From Vibrio diazotrophicus (GTDB lineage Bacteria > Pseudomonadota > Gammaproteobacteria > Enterobacterales > Vibrionaceae): a DNA stretch of 64,000 nt. The notes beneath the pieces are model-generated. The model was not told the DNA's origin. It saw nothing but the letters and a program-made list of their open reading frames with translations, and ran no database searches. Shown in pieces: positions 17,979-26,690 of this stretch. The position numbers were made by a program, and so were the translations under genes. Every line of letters starts with the position of its first letter. Position 1 is the first letter of the stretch. The stretch spans positions 310,001 through 374,000 of the forward strand of contig NZ_CP151843.1 in the NCBI RefSeq assembly GCF_038452265.1. Direction: 5' to 3'.

Positions 17979-18695
17979 TCACGCAATCTTTGCTGCTGCG
18001 TCTAAATCTAAATACCACTCGGTTTCGCCAGTCTTTGACTGAACTTTAGCTGCTGGATAAGGCAGGTCAGCGGCTGGAGTAGTGTGAATTTCATTGACGA
18101 TCTCGGTTTTACCTGCACCAAGAACGAGGTAACTAATACGTTTTGCTGCTTCCAGAACCTTCGCTGTTTTTGAAATGCGAAGTTGACCAGACTCAGGATG
18201 AGTCGCAACCAAAGAAAGGTTTGGATCATCGTAGTTGGTTACATTTGGGAATAGCGACGCAGTGTGGCCGTCAGCGCCAACACCAAGCAGAATCCAATCG
18301 AAAACAGGAGTGCCGTTTTCACATGGAACAACATCAGCCATCTCTTTTGCAAAACGTTCTGCTTCTGCTTGTGGATCATCTTCACCGCGAATACGGTGGA
18401 TGTTCTCTGCAGGCAGGTTTACTTGGCTAAATAGCAGCGCATTCGCTTCACCGTAGTTGCTCTCAGCATCATCCGGTGCCACACAACGCTCATCACCCCA
18501 CCAGAAGTGAAGGTTTTGCCATTGAATAGCTTCAGCATAAGGTGCACTTGCCAATAGCTTAAACAGCATTTTAGGTGTGCTGCCGCCAGACAGTGAAATG
18601 TGCACTGGTGTGCCTTGTTCACTGTAGCGTTGCATTTCATTGGCTAACGATTCAACAACCTGCTCAGCTGTCTGAAAAATCTTTGAATTGATCAT
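17979..18695 (-). CDS. pgl: 6-phosphogluconolactonase (DevB/SOL type)
   Basis: Hydrolyses 6-phosphogluconolactone to 6-phosphogluconate. 238 aa, with family motifs SLSGGSTPK, FWWGDERCV and DWILLGVGADGHTASLFP. Its start overlaps the zwf stop in an ATGA arrangement, a sign of translational coupling. A non-homologous beta-propeller lactonase of the YbhE type lies elsewhere in the window (5.1-6.1 kb). Confidence 0.95.
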   Translation of the reverse strand: MINSKIFQTAEQVVESLANEMQRYSEQGTPVHISLSGGSTPKMLFKLLASAPYAEAIQWQNLHFWWGDERCVAPDDAESNYGEANALLFSQVNLPAENIHRIRGEDDPQAEAERFAKEMADVVPCENGTPVFDWILLGVGADGHTASLFPNVTNYDDPNLSLVATHPESGQLRISKTAKVLEAAKRISYLVLGAGKTEIVNEIHTTPAADLPYPAAKVQSKTGETEWYLDLDAAAKIA

Positions 18696-20194
18696 AGTTC
18701 GCAGTAATCCGTGTCAGTAAGGTTTTTGCATGGGAAACGCCATGCTCTTCCATCATTATTTAAAAGGTCATCAGACTCTTTCGGTCCCCAAGTACCACAT
18801 GCGTATCCGTATAGGGATTGTGGGTCTTGCTTGAAATCCAGAATTGGCTGAACGAACTTCCAACAAGCTTCTACTGCGTCTGTACGAGCAAATAGCGTTG
18901 CGTCACCGTTCAGTGCGTCTAGCAATAAGCGTTCGTAGGCAGTCAGCATCTTCGTTTCTTCTAAAGATGCGTAATGGAAGTTCATTGAAACTTCTTTCGC
19001 TTTGAAGCCTGCGCCCGGCTCTTTCAGGCCGAAGCTCATCAGGATGCCTTCGTCTGGCTGAATGCGGATGATCAGTTTGTTCTCAGGCGCATTTTTACCA
19101 AATACTGGGTGAGGAGTGCGTTTAAAGTGAATCACCACTTCAGTCACGCGTGTCGGCAGACGTTTACCACTGCGCACGTAGAACGGGATGCCATTCCAGC
19201 GCCAGTTGTTGATGAACATTTTCAGTGCGACATACGTTTCTGTACGCGAATCTTCTGCAACACCCGGTTCGTTACGGTAACCCGGTAGGAACTTACCGCG
19301 CACTTCTGATTCCGTGTACTGACCAAGCACTAAGTTGTTACGCAAGTCATCTTCAGACAGTGGCTGAAGGCTTTGCAGAACCTTGTTCACTTCGTTACGG
19401 ATAGAGTCAGCATTGATTGCCGCTGGTGGCTCCATACCGATCATTGCTAATACTTGTAGCAAGTGGTTTTGGAACATATCACGAACAGCGCCAGAGCCAT
19501 CGTAATAACCGCCGCGCTCTTCTACACCTAGGAATTCAGCACCTGTGATTTCAACGTAATCAATAAAGTTACGGTTCCAAAGTGGCTCAAACATACCGTT
19601 TGCAAAGCGGAACACGAGTAGGTTTTGAACAGTTTCTTTACCTAGGTAGTGGTCGATACGGTAGATTTGGTGCTCTTTGAAATGGTGGTGAATTTCAATA
19701 TCCAGTTCTTGTGCTGATTTTAAATCGTAGCCAAATGGTTTTTCGATGATCAGACGTTTCCAACCATCTTTTTCATCGTTTAAGCCGTGAGCAGCAAGAC
19801 AAGAAGGGATCACGCCGTAAAGGCTAGGAGGAGTAGCAAGGTAGAACAGGGTATTGCGTTGTTCAAATGCGTAATGGTCTGAAAGTGAGTCTAAACGATC
19901 TTTCAGTTTTACATAATCTTCGACATCCGATGTATTGATGGCTTGATAGTGAATGTATTCACAAAAAGCATCAAGAATCTCAGGTTCGGTTTTCTCTAAT
20001 TCTTGAAGCGAGCGTTTCAATTTTTCTCGGTAAGAGTCGTCACTGTATTCAGTACGACTTACGCCTAAGATTGCAAAGGATTTTGGCAGTTGGTTACTTG
20101 CATATAGGTGGTATAAAGCAGGAATCAACTTGCGGTAGGTTAAATCGCCCGAAGCACCAAATATCACGATGCTGCTGTTTTCAGGTATTAACAT
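18692..20194 (-). CDS. zwf: Glucose-6-phosphate 1-dehydrogenase
   Basis: First step of the oxidative pentose phosphate pathway: glucose 6-phosphate to 6-phosphogluconolactone with reduction of NADP+. 500 aa. The nucleotide-binding GASGDLT is at residues 13-19, the active-site RIDHYLGKE is present, and the C-terminal half is the typical substrate domain. First gene of zwf-pgl-gnd, so the promoter should lie in the region upstream of 20194 on the minus strand. Confidence 0.97.
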   Translation of the reverse strand: MLIPENSSIVIFGASGDLTYRKLIPALYHLYASNQLPKSFAILGVSRTEYSDDSYREKLKRSLQELEKTEPEILDAFCEYIHYQAINTSDVEDYVKLKDRLDSLSDHYAFEQRNTLFYLATPPSLYGVIPSCLAAHGLNDEKDGWKRLIIEKPFGYDLKSAQELDIEIHHHFKEHQIYRIDHYLGKETVQNLLVFRFANGMFEPLWNRNFIDYVEITGAEFLGVEERGGYYDGSGAVRDMFQNHLLQVLAMIGMEPPAAINADSIRNEVNKVLQSLQPLSEDDLRNNLVLGQYTESEVRGKFLPGYRNEPGVAEDSRTETYVALKMFINNWRWNGIPFYVRSGKRLPTRVTEVVIHFKRTPHPVFGKNAPENKLIIRIQPDEGILMSFGLKEPGAGFKAKEVSMNFHYASLEETKMLTAYERLLLDALNGDATLFARTDAVEACWKFVQPILDFKQDPQSLYGYACGTWGPKESDDLLNNDGRAWRFPCKNLTDTDYCEL

Positions 20195-20551
20195 CTTCTT
20201 TCCCTTAGAAACTAGGTGTGCCCAAAAACCAATGGAGTTGTTTGGGTATATTTAGCAATGGCTTACCCTAGCAGCGCAATGCACAAATAAGTAATTGGTT
20301 TTGTCTATTTCTGTAATTAGAAAAACCGAAACGCCCTTTGTACTCAATGTCATTATTTTACATTGGACATCGGGACATGGCTGATTTGGGGTCAAAATGT
20401 GACTTCAAACCAACGCGAGGTCGGTATTGTCTACGACAATTTGACGTACATCAACTATTGATCGCGCAATCGATTAACTTTTGTTCGATTTGTAACCATA
20501 AATTCATTTTTGTCGGTAATAGAGCCAGAATATGTGACTCTATTAACCGGT
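20195..20551. other. Upstream region of zwf, downstream of HD-GYP gene
   Basis: 357 bp, no supportable gene. It should hold the minus-strand zwf promoter. Near 20519-20545 there is an AATAGAG / CTCTATT inverted repeat just past the HD-GYP stop, perhaps a weak terminator without a U-tract. Confidence 0.45.
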
Positions 20552-23425
20552 TTAGAATTGCTGTTTCATATACGCTTTCACAGTTTTGATGTGTTCTTCT
20601 TTGTCGATGTCACTGTGCTGGAATTTTGCCAAGAACATGTCGGCGTATTTCTGGTATACATCCTGTTCTAGGAAGAGCAGATAAAGTTTCGGGTCGATAT
20701 GTCCTGAGGTCGCCATTCTGGTCATGATCGAGATTGACTCATCAATGGTTTTGGCCTGTTTGTAAGGCCTGTCATTGGAGGTTAAGGCTTCAAACACGTC
20801 CGCGATAGCCATGACTCTTGCCTGAACAGAAAGTTCTTCCTCGTGTAAGCCTCTTGGATACCCTTTACCATCCATACGTTCATGGTGACCACCTGCAATG
20901 TCAGGAACATTTTTGAGATGTTCAGGGTAGGGTAAACGCTGCAACATGGTAATGGTTTGTACTATGTGGTCATTAATCATAAAGCGTTCTTCGTTATTTA
21001 ATGTGCCACCGCGAATCGAGAGGTTGTATAACTCACCACGGTTGTATTGGTATTCTCCCGGTTGAAGAACAAAAGGTTCCTGCCATGTGTTTTTCGGGTT
21101 GTTGTTGGCTTCCCATTTTACTTGGTGAACTTGTTTGTCTGCGATGAGGTTTTCCATCACGGGTAATGGTTGTTTTTCTCCTGCTCGTTGTGCCTCAATC
21201 CAAGAGATACCCAGCTGATCATCAAGGGTTCGTTTCCACTGTCTCTGCGCTATGGTTTCTAATCGGGCGACGTCATCATCAGACATGTATTCACCGCCGA
21301 TGTTGCATTTAGCAACGAAAGCAAAGTCGTCATCCAGTGAGTGATGAGTCTGCGCTAAGGTCGCTTTCAGTTGGCTTTCATCGCCACCCAGAGCAATACC
21401 TTGCCAGTAATCCGCTTCGGCCTGTGTTTTCAATAATTCAAAACGCATACGAACTTCGTGTATTCGGTCATAAATGGTTTCGAGTTTTGTTGCTTTGTCC
21501 ACTACGTATTCAGGCGTTGTCACTTTACCGCAGTCGTGTAGCCAAGCTGCTAGATTGAGTTCTTCCCACTGCTGTTTAGTCATTGAGAAATTGCGGTAAT
21601 AGTGAGTATCTTTGTCTGCTATTTCTGCCAGCATCTTGGTCAGCGCAGGGACACGTTGGCAGTGACCACCTGTGTACGGAGATTTGGTATCGATGGCGGA
21701 TGCTATTAGAGTAACGAATGCATTCAACATGTCTTTTTGTTGTTGAATCTTGTCGATGTTGTCTTTAGCAATTTCGGCAAAGCTTAAAAGTTCGCGCAAG
21801 AAGGCGTGCTTGTCATATTGCTCTGAGGTAATCGCACGCTCGTACCCCAAATTCAATACGCCGACTAACTGTTTTTGACGGTTGAGCAGCGGGAAGAAAT
21901 AGATATCTGAGTTGTACAGATAATCCTGATGCTTTTTCAAAATATTGTCGTTTCGAGTTAAGTGAACCGTTTCACCTTTATTAAGCTCAGCCATTAGCCA
22001 CGGTGTGCCAGTGATCAGTGAATTGAGATCGATCTTAAATGGAATAATCGCGTGGTCTGCGACGTTGGTGAATATCGCTTCCTCAGGAGAATAGGTGTAA
22101 AGCTGAATCGTCTCGGCGCGAGTGACAAGATAGCTCTGATGGGTGATGGTTTTTGCTAACACGCTAAATTCCTGATTCGACGCAGTATCGCGAAGAAGCC
22201 GCAGTAAATCGTGTAACGTGTGTTCCATCAATTCTATCGACTTGGTGAGGTTTGCTACCTCCTTAATAATACTTTTCGGGTAACGAGTCTTCTTAAACTC
22301 GAAACGAGTAATATTGTCAGTCAGCTCCATTAAATTCACAAGAGGTTTGGCAAGGCGAGCAGAGATAATCCAGACCGCTGTAAAACATATCACCATCAAG
22401 CCAAAAGCCGCTTGCAGTTGTTTGTTTCGCATTGAAAGCAAGCTGGCAATCAAATCATCCTGTGGAGTAGCATCGGCTAGAAGCAAATGAATACTTGGAC
22501 TTAAAGCGACAGGCGTCAGAGTAACAGACCACGATTTACCATCACGTTCTACGGTTTCATATAACGTTGAGCTACTGATTCGATTAGCAACAGGAGTGAA
22601 AATGCTGCTGTTTAATTTCTGCTGAGTCGTTTGTTCATCATCAGTCAGGCTTAGTGACGTATTGTGTTGGGCTAATACTCGGAACTGATGATCAAAAAGC
22701 GCTAACTTAGCGTTTTGTGAGAAGCCGATATGCGAAAGCTCTTGTGATAGCGAATCCAGCGTAAAATCAGCACCGACTACCTTGTTGCCATCCGCAGAGC
22801 GACGTGACAGTGTGACACCTGGCGTTTGAAACAGATAGAACACATAAGGTTCTGTTAAGCGAATAACATCGTCTTCTTCCGCAGAGGTGTACCAAGGGCG
22901 TGTTCGTGGATCGAACTGGTTGCCTTGGTGATCAACATGACCCACTTGCGCTAGGTTTTGGTCGAAGAAAATAAACTTGTTGGTACCATCCATCTTGGTG
23001 TAGTTAATAAATAGGCGGGCGGTGTCTGGTGCGTTGACGCGCTCTCTGGATTGGTTGTCAAACAAGGGGCGAACTATGGTGAAATCGCCATCTTCATTAC
23101 CAAAATATAGGGCGACTAAACTGGGTTGGCGTTCGAACAATAAGCGCATCGAGGAAAGCCAACGTGCTTGTTCGGAAGGTGGTTTGTTTTCATCGATAAA
23201 ACTGCTGTAAGCCATGAAATCCAATGTGGAAAAGATAGGCGCGATGCTTCTTTGAAAGATGGACTCCAGTTTGCGGCTGTTTTCCTGACTCAACTCTTGA
23301 GCGCTGCCACTAAGTAACGGCTTTGCATGTTGAGAGCTGATGCTAATCAGTACCGCTCCTACAATAGCCGTTAATATGAAAAAAAGAGAACTAATGTGAA
23401 TACTGAGTGAGTAGCGGCGCTTCAT
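20552..23425 (-). CDS. Cache-HAMP-GAF-HD-GYP sensor phosphodiesterase
   Basis: 957-aa membrane sensor. TM1 is at about residues 11-30, followed by a periplasmic Cache-type domain of about 300 residues (RTRPWYTSA, ADFTLD), TM2 around 340-357, HAMP, a GAF-like region about 415-550, then an HD-GYP domain. Catalytic motifs are present: HDCGK at about 630-634 and HHERMDGKGYP at about 847-857. HD-GYP proteins hydrolyse c-di-GMP to pGpG/GMP and lower biofilm formation. The two halves of the catalytic domain are about 210 residues apart against about 60 usually, so an extra segment of about 150 residues is inserted. The ATG at 23425 is preferred for its AAGGG RBS. Confidence 0.88.
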   Translation of the reverse strand: MKRRYSLSIHISSLFFILTAIVGAVLISISSQHAKPLLSGSAQELSQENSRKLESIFQRSIAPIFSTLDFMAYSSFIDENKPPSEQARWLSSMRLLFERQPSLVALYFGNEDGDFTIVRPLFDNQSRERVNAPDTARLFINYTKMDGTNKFIFFDQNLAQVGHVDHQGNQFDPRTRPWYTSAEEDDVIRLTEPYVFYLFQTPGVTLSRRSADGNKVVGADFTLDSLSQELSHIGFSQNAKLALFDHQFRVLAQHNTSLSLTDDEQTTQQKLNSSIFTPVANRISSSTLYETVERDGKSWSVTLTPVALSPSIHLLLADATPQDDLIASLLSMRNKQLQAAFGLMVICFTAVWIISARLAKPLVNLMELTDNITRFEFKKTRYPKSIIKEVANLTKSIELMEHTLHDLLRLLRDTASNQEFSVLAKTITHQSYLVTRAETIQLYTYSPEEAIFTNVADHAIIPFKIDLNSLITGTPWLMAELNKGETVHLTRNDNILKKHQDYLYNSDIYFFPLLNRQKQLVGVLNLGYERAITSEQYDKHAFLRELLSFAEIAKDNIDKIQQQKDMLNAFVTLIASAIDTKSPYTGGHCQRVPALTKMLAEIADKDTHYYRNFSMTKQQWEELNLAAWLHDCGKVTTPEYVVDKATKLETIYDRIHEVRMRFELLKTQAEADYWQGIALGGDESQLKATLAQTHHSLDDDFAFVAKCNIGGEYMSDDDVARLETIAQRQWKRTLDDQLGISWIEAQRAGEKQPLPVMENLIADKQVHQVKWEANNNPKNTWQEPFVLQPGEYQYNRGELYNLSIRGGTLNNEERFMINDHIVQTITMLQRLPYPEHLKNVPDIAGGHHERMDGKGYPRGLHEEELSVQARVMAIADVFEALTSNDRPYKQAKTIDESISIMTRMATSGHIDPKLYLLFLEQDVYQKYADMFLAKFQHSDIDKEEHIKTVKAYMKQQF

Positions 23426-23700
23426 GCAGAATCCCTTCAACAATTGGTTGTATAAGTATTGTCGAACTTAGAAAAGTTGCAAAAAAATATCCGCAAAAAT
23501 TGGTGTTGAAAATTTCACAAAATCATTAACTTATTAGTCTTTTTGTCGGTAATCTCTAGCCATAAGTACAAGGTAAGTGACCATCAATCTGGCTTGGAAT
23601 CAGGTGTGGGCTGATATTCATCTAGTTTTACTTATGCTGTACGGTTGTAGTTCATAGTGGGACTGATACACTGCGTATATCGTGATGTAAGGAAAGAAAA

Positions 23701-24450
23701 ATGAAACTCGAAGTAGATACCCATACCCACACTTACGCTAGCGGTCACGCATACAGTACCCTGATTGAAAATGCCAAACTGGCGAAGCAGAACAATCTCG
23801 CCATGTTTTGTATGACTGACCACGCTGAAACTATGCCCGGTGCGCCTCATTATTGGTTCTTTGCCAACCAACGTGTTGTTCCGCGTTTTCTAGAAGGGGT
23901 GGCAATTATTCGCGGTATTGAATCCAACATTATGAACGTTGAAGGCGAAGTGGATATTCATCCTACGTTAGATGAAAAGTTGGATTGGATAATTGCCAGT
24001 TTTCATGAAGCGGTTTTTAGACCTTCTAGCAAAGAAGATCATACTCAAGCACTGCTCAATGTTATCAAAGGTGGACGTGTTGACGCTTTAGGTCACTTGG
24101 GTAATCCAAACTACGATTTTGATTTTGAAACCGTGATTGCTTGTGCGGTTGAGCACAACGTGGCAATTGAAATCAATAACAGCACTCTAAAAGGTCACAG
24201 CCGAGTAGGCAGCGTCGATCGCTGTTATCGAATCGCGGAAGTTGCAAAACGACTAGGCGCTTGGATAACAACCGGTAGTGATGCTCATTTTTGCCAAGAT
24301 GTCGGCGTACTGACGAAAGCGGAACAACTTCTTAACAATGTTGGTGTTGATTCCAAGCAAGTAATTACTCATAGTGCACAGCAGTTCCTAAACTTTTTGG
24401 CACTTCGAGGAAGAGAGCCAATAGAAGAGTTTGCGGACTGGTATAAATAA
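23701..24450 (+). CDS. ycdX: PHP-domain phosphatase, YcdX-like
   Basis: 249-aa cytoplasmic PHP-superfamily phosphatase. Metal-binding motifs in order are DTHTHTYASGH near the N-terminus, MTDHAE, GIESNI, ASFHEAVF, GHLGNPNYDF and the C-terminal GSDAHFCQDVG. The pattern follows E. coli YcdX, a trinuclear-zinc enzyme active on small phosphate esters and linked to swarming. RBS AAGGAAAG precedes the ATG. Physiological substrate unknown. Confidence 0.87.
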   Translation: MKLEVDTHTHTYASGHAYSTLIENAKLAKQNNLAMFCMTDHAETMPGAPHYWFFANQRVVPRFLEGVAIIRGIESNIMNVEGEVDIHPTLDEKLDWIIASFHEAVFRPSSKEDHTQALLNVIKGGRVDALGHLGNPNYDFDFETVIACAVEHNVAIEINNSTLKGHSRVGSVDRCYRIAEVAKRLGAWITTGSDAHFCQDVGVLTKAEQLLNNVGVDSKQVITHSAQQFLNFLALRGREPIEEFADWYK

Positions 24451-24506
24451 CAATAACGATTCTGGCTTACTGTAAAAAAGTAAGGCGAACACGGAAGAGA
24501 AAGTAA

Positions 24507-24893
24507 ATGAAAAAACTATTAACCATTGGCCTAGGGTTGTTGCTGTCAACTCAACTGTTTGCTGCTGACTTTGATCTTAAAGCGACAATGAAGCAGATGA
24601 AGCAAACATTCAAACAAGCTGCGCAGGCTCAGACTATTGAAGAGATGCAGCAACCAATCATCGACTTAAACCAACTGGTAGAACAGGCGAAGCAGGGCGA
24701 TTACCCACCTGAAAAGAAAGACATCTATCTTGAAGGCTTCAACAAGCTGACGGTTGCTCTAGAGAAGATTGAAACTGATCTTCAAGCGGGTCAGTTCGAA
24801 GCAGCAAAAGAGTCATTGAAACAAATCGATGGTCTTCGTGAGGAGTACCATGACAAACGCAACCCAAGTATTTGGCAGCGTTTGTTTGGCTAA
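24507..24893 (+). CDS. cybC: Cytochrome b562-like periplasmic protein
   Basis: 128 aa with a signal peptide (residues 1-19, ending LFA) and a mature four-helix-bundle-like chain of about 109 residues. The b562 heme ligands appear conserved: a Met near the start of the mature protein (LKATMKQM) and a His near the end (REEYHDK), aligning with Met7 and His102 of E. coli cytochrome b562. There is no CxxCH, so heme would be non-covalent. Physiological partner unknown. A terminator follows, so it is separate from the PepSY gene. Confidence 0.8.
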   Translation: MKKLLTIGLGLLLSTQLFAADFDLKATMKQMKQTFKQAAQAQTIEEMQQPIIDLNQLVEQAKQGDYPPEKKDIYLEGFNKLTVALEKIETDLQAGQFEAAKESLKQIDGLREEYHDKRNPSIWQRLFG

Positions 24894-24937
24894 TAGCCAC
24901 AGATTAGTATGCTCAACAGCATCAGATGAGAATATCG

Positions 24938-24963
24938 AAGGTAGCCAAATGGCTACCTTTTTT
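24938..24963 (+). terminator. Terminator after cytochrome b562
   Basis: AAGGTAGCC / GGCTACCTT stem, AAAT loop and T-run. Confidence 0.9.
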
Positions 24964-25023
24964 GTGTCCAAGAAGCCGTGAGAAAGAAGCGTATGGCAGC
25001 TGTTTTACAAGAAGCTGTGTTGT

Positions 25024-25044
25024 AAATGATATGTATTATCGATG
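25024..25044. promoter_or_regulatory. Fur box upstream of PepSY protein
   Basis: AAATGATA followed by a three-base centre and ATTATC: about 16 of 20 informative positions match the Fur consensus AAATGATAAT-N-ATTATCATTT. A TATAGT at 25064-25069 could be the -10, placing the box over the -35 region where Fur would block transcription. Confidence 0.65.
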
Positions 25045-25158
25045 TTATTTCTGACTGTGGCTGGTATAGTACGCGCCCATAAAAGAATCATTCTAATAAT
25101 CAATAAAAGTCACTCTTCAGGCACTCTATCTAGGTGCGTTACACAAAAAGGAAAGCTC

Positions 25159-26589
25159 ATGTTGAGAAACTCAACACCTCCTCAGCCCCAAGCGACTTCT
25201 CGGGCAAAATCACTTTATTTCATGACTTGGCGCTGGCATTTTTATGCTGGTCTTTTTGTTATCCCATTTATTCTGATTTTATCTCTGACAGGCTTAGTGA
25301 TGTTGTTCGATGATGAAATTGAACAAGCCCGCTATCACGATTTATTAATCGTAACCCCACAACATCATGAATTGGCGGTATCGGCACAAGTTACGGCGGT
25401 GCAGCAGCGTTACCCAGATTATGTTGTTACTCAGTTTATTCCCTCGCAGGCTGATGATCTGGCGAATAAGGTTTCGGTACGCACGCCGGATGGGATCAAT
25501 CTTTTCGCAATGGTAGACCCATATTCTGGACAAGTTCTTGGCACTATTGATAGAAGCGAAAGCTGGTATTCGTTGGCCAATGAAATTCATGCCACCTTAT
25601 TGATGGGTGACTTAGGGGACTATTTAATTGAAGTCGCAGCCAGCTTGGGCTTGCTTCTGCTAGTGACAGGCTTGTACTTGTGGTGGCCACGTGACAACGC
25701 TTCTAAAGCCGGATTTCTCAAGCTGAGAATGACTCAAGGCACGAGATTATTTATGCGAGACTTACACGCCAACCTTGGCGGAGTGCTCTCTATTGTGCTG
25801 CTGTTCTTCCTCATATCGGGACTTTCATGGACAGGTATCTGGGGTAAAACCTTAGTTCAGGCGTGGAACGCCTTCCCGACTTACTACACGTGGGGTGAAA
25901 AACCACAGTCGACATTGACTCACGCCAGTCTTAATCATGGCGCTGAAGAAGAGATGCCATGGAACCTAGAGCAAGCACCAATGCCAGAGTCTACGGCTGC
26001 ACATGATCACTCTGCAATGAACATGGAGATGCCTGAAATGGCTCACGGTTCTATCAACGTGGATAAGATTGTCGCTAAAGCAGAACAGCTCGGTTTTACT
26101 CAATACCGTGTTTATTTTCCCAATGGAGAGAAAGGGGTGTACACGGTTGCTGCTAATACTATGGCCGGCGATATCACAGACCCGCGAAACGATCGCACTT
26201 CTCACTTTGATCAATACACTGGCAATTTGCTGGTGGATGTCACTTGGGCTGATTACACTCTTTACGCCAAAGCGATGGCCGCTGGCGTGTCATTGCACCA
26301 AGGCGATTTAAGTCGCTTAAACAAAGGTTTAAACGTGTTCTTTTGTCTGGCGTTTATCGCTATTGCCCTGACAGGTATTGTGATGTGGTGGATTCGCAGG
26401 CCGTCAGGTAGTGCAGCTTTAGGTGTGCCGCCTCGGTTTGCTACTTCAGGGATTTGGAAGACAGGTTTGGTAACGTTGATTTTACTGGCCGTCCTTTTCC
26501 CTTTGGGTGGCATCACTATCGTCATCACATTGATATTGGACTGGCTGTTGTTCAGCAGGGTAGAAAAGCTGCGTTTAGCTTTGCGTTAA
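25159..26589 (+). CDS. PepSY-associated iron-regulated membrane protein
   Basis: 476-aa inner-membrane protein of the PepSY_TM/PiuB group. An N-terminal helix (FYAGLFVIPFILILSLTGLV) is followed by a periplasmic PepSY domain, a central helix pair (LGLLLLVTGLYLWWPR), an extracytoplasmic domain and C-terminal helices. One periplasmic loop is rich in His and Met (HDHSAMNMEMPEMAHGS), suggesting metal contact. Relatives act in siderophore utilisation, some as ferric-siderophore reductases. The ATG at 25159 has AAGGAAAG upstream and is preferred over the frame opening at 25042. The Fur box upstream supports an iron role. Confidence 0.82.
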   Translation: MLRNSTPPQPQATSRAKSLYFMTWRWHFYAGLFVIPFILILSLTGLVMLFDDEIEQARYHDLLIVTPQHHELAVSAQVTAVQQRYPDYVVTQFIPSQADDLANKVSVRTPDGINLFAMVDPYSGQVLGTIDRSESWYSLANEIHATLLMGDLGDYLIEVAASLGLLLLVTGLYLWWPRDNASKAGFLKLRMTQGTRLFMRDLHANLGGVLSIVLLFFLISGLSWTGIWGKTLVQAWNAFPTYYTWGEKPQSTLTHASLNHGAEEEMPWNLEQAPMPESTAAHDHSAMNMEMPEMAHGSINVDKIVAKAEQLGFTQYRVYFPNGEKGVYTVAANTMAGDITDPRNDRTSHFDQYTGNLLVDVTWADYTLYAKAMAAGVSLHQGDLSRLNKGLNVFFCLAFIAIALTGIVMWWIRRPSGSAALGVPPRFATSGIWKTGLVTLILLAVLFPLGGITIVITLILDWLLFSRVEKLRLALR

Positions 26590-26641
26590 AGTGAACTAGC
26601 TTTGCATTTAGGTTAAATAACTCAGCGGGAAATGGATTAAC

Positions 26642-26670
26642 AAAAAAGGTCAGAGTGTTCTGACCTTTTT
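26642..26670. terminator. Bidirectional terminator
   Basis: AAAAAGGTCAGA / TCTGACCTTTTT stem with a GTGT loop, between the PepSY gene (+) and mgtE (-). Confidence 0.92.
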
Positions 26671-26690
26671 GCATTTGTGCAGTGATGAAA

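Noticed and set aside
20221..20255. Second ERIC remnant near TTTGGGTATA upstream of zwf
   Set aside because: Only about 13 bases resemble the ERIC right end; no core or left terminus.
20338..20589. 83-codon open frame upstream of zwf
   Set aside because: No RBS, runs antisense into the HD-GYP gene, and the composition is not protein-like.
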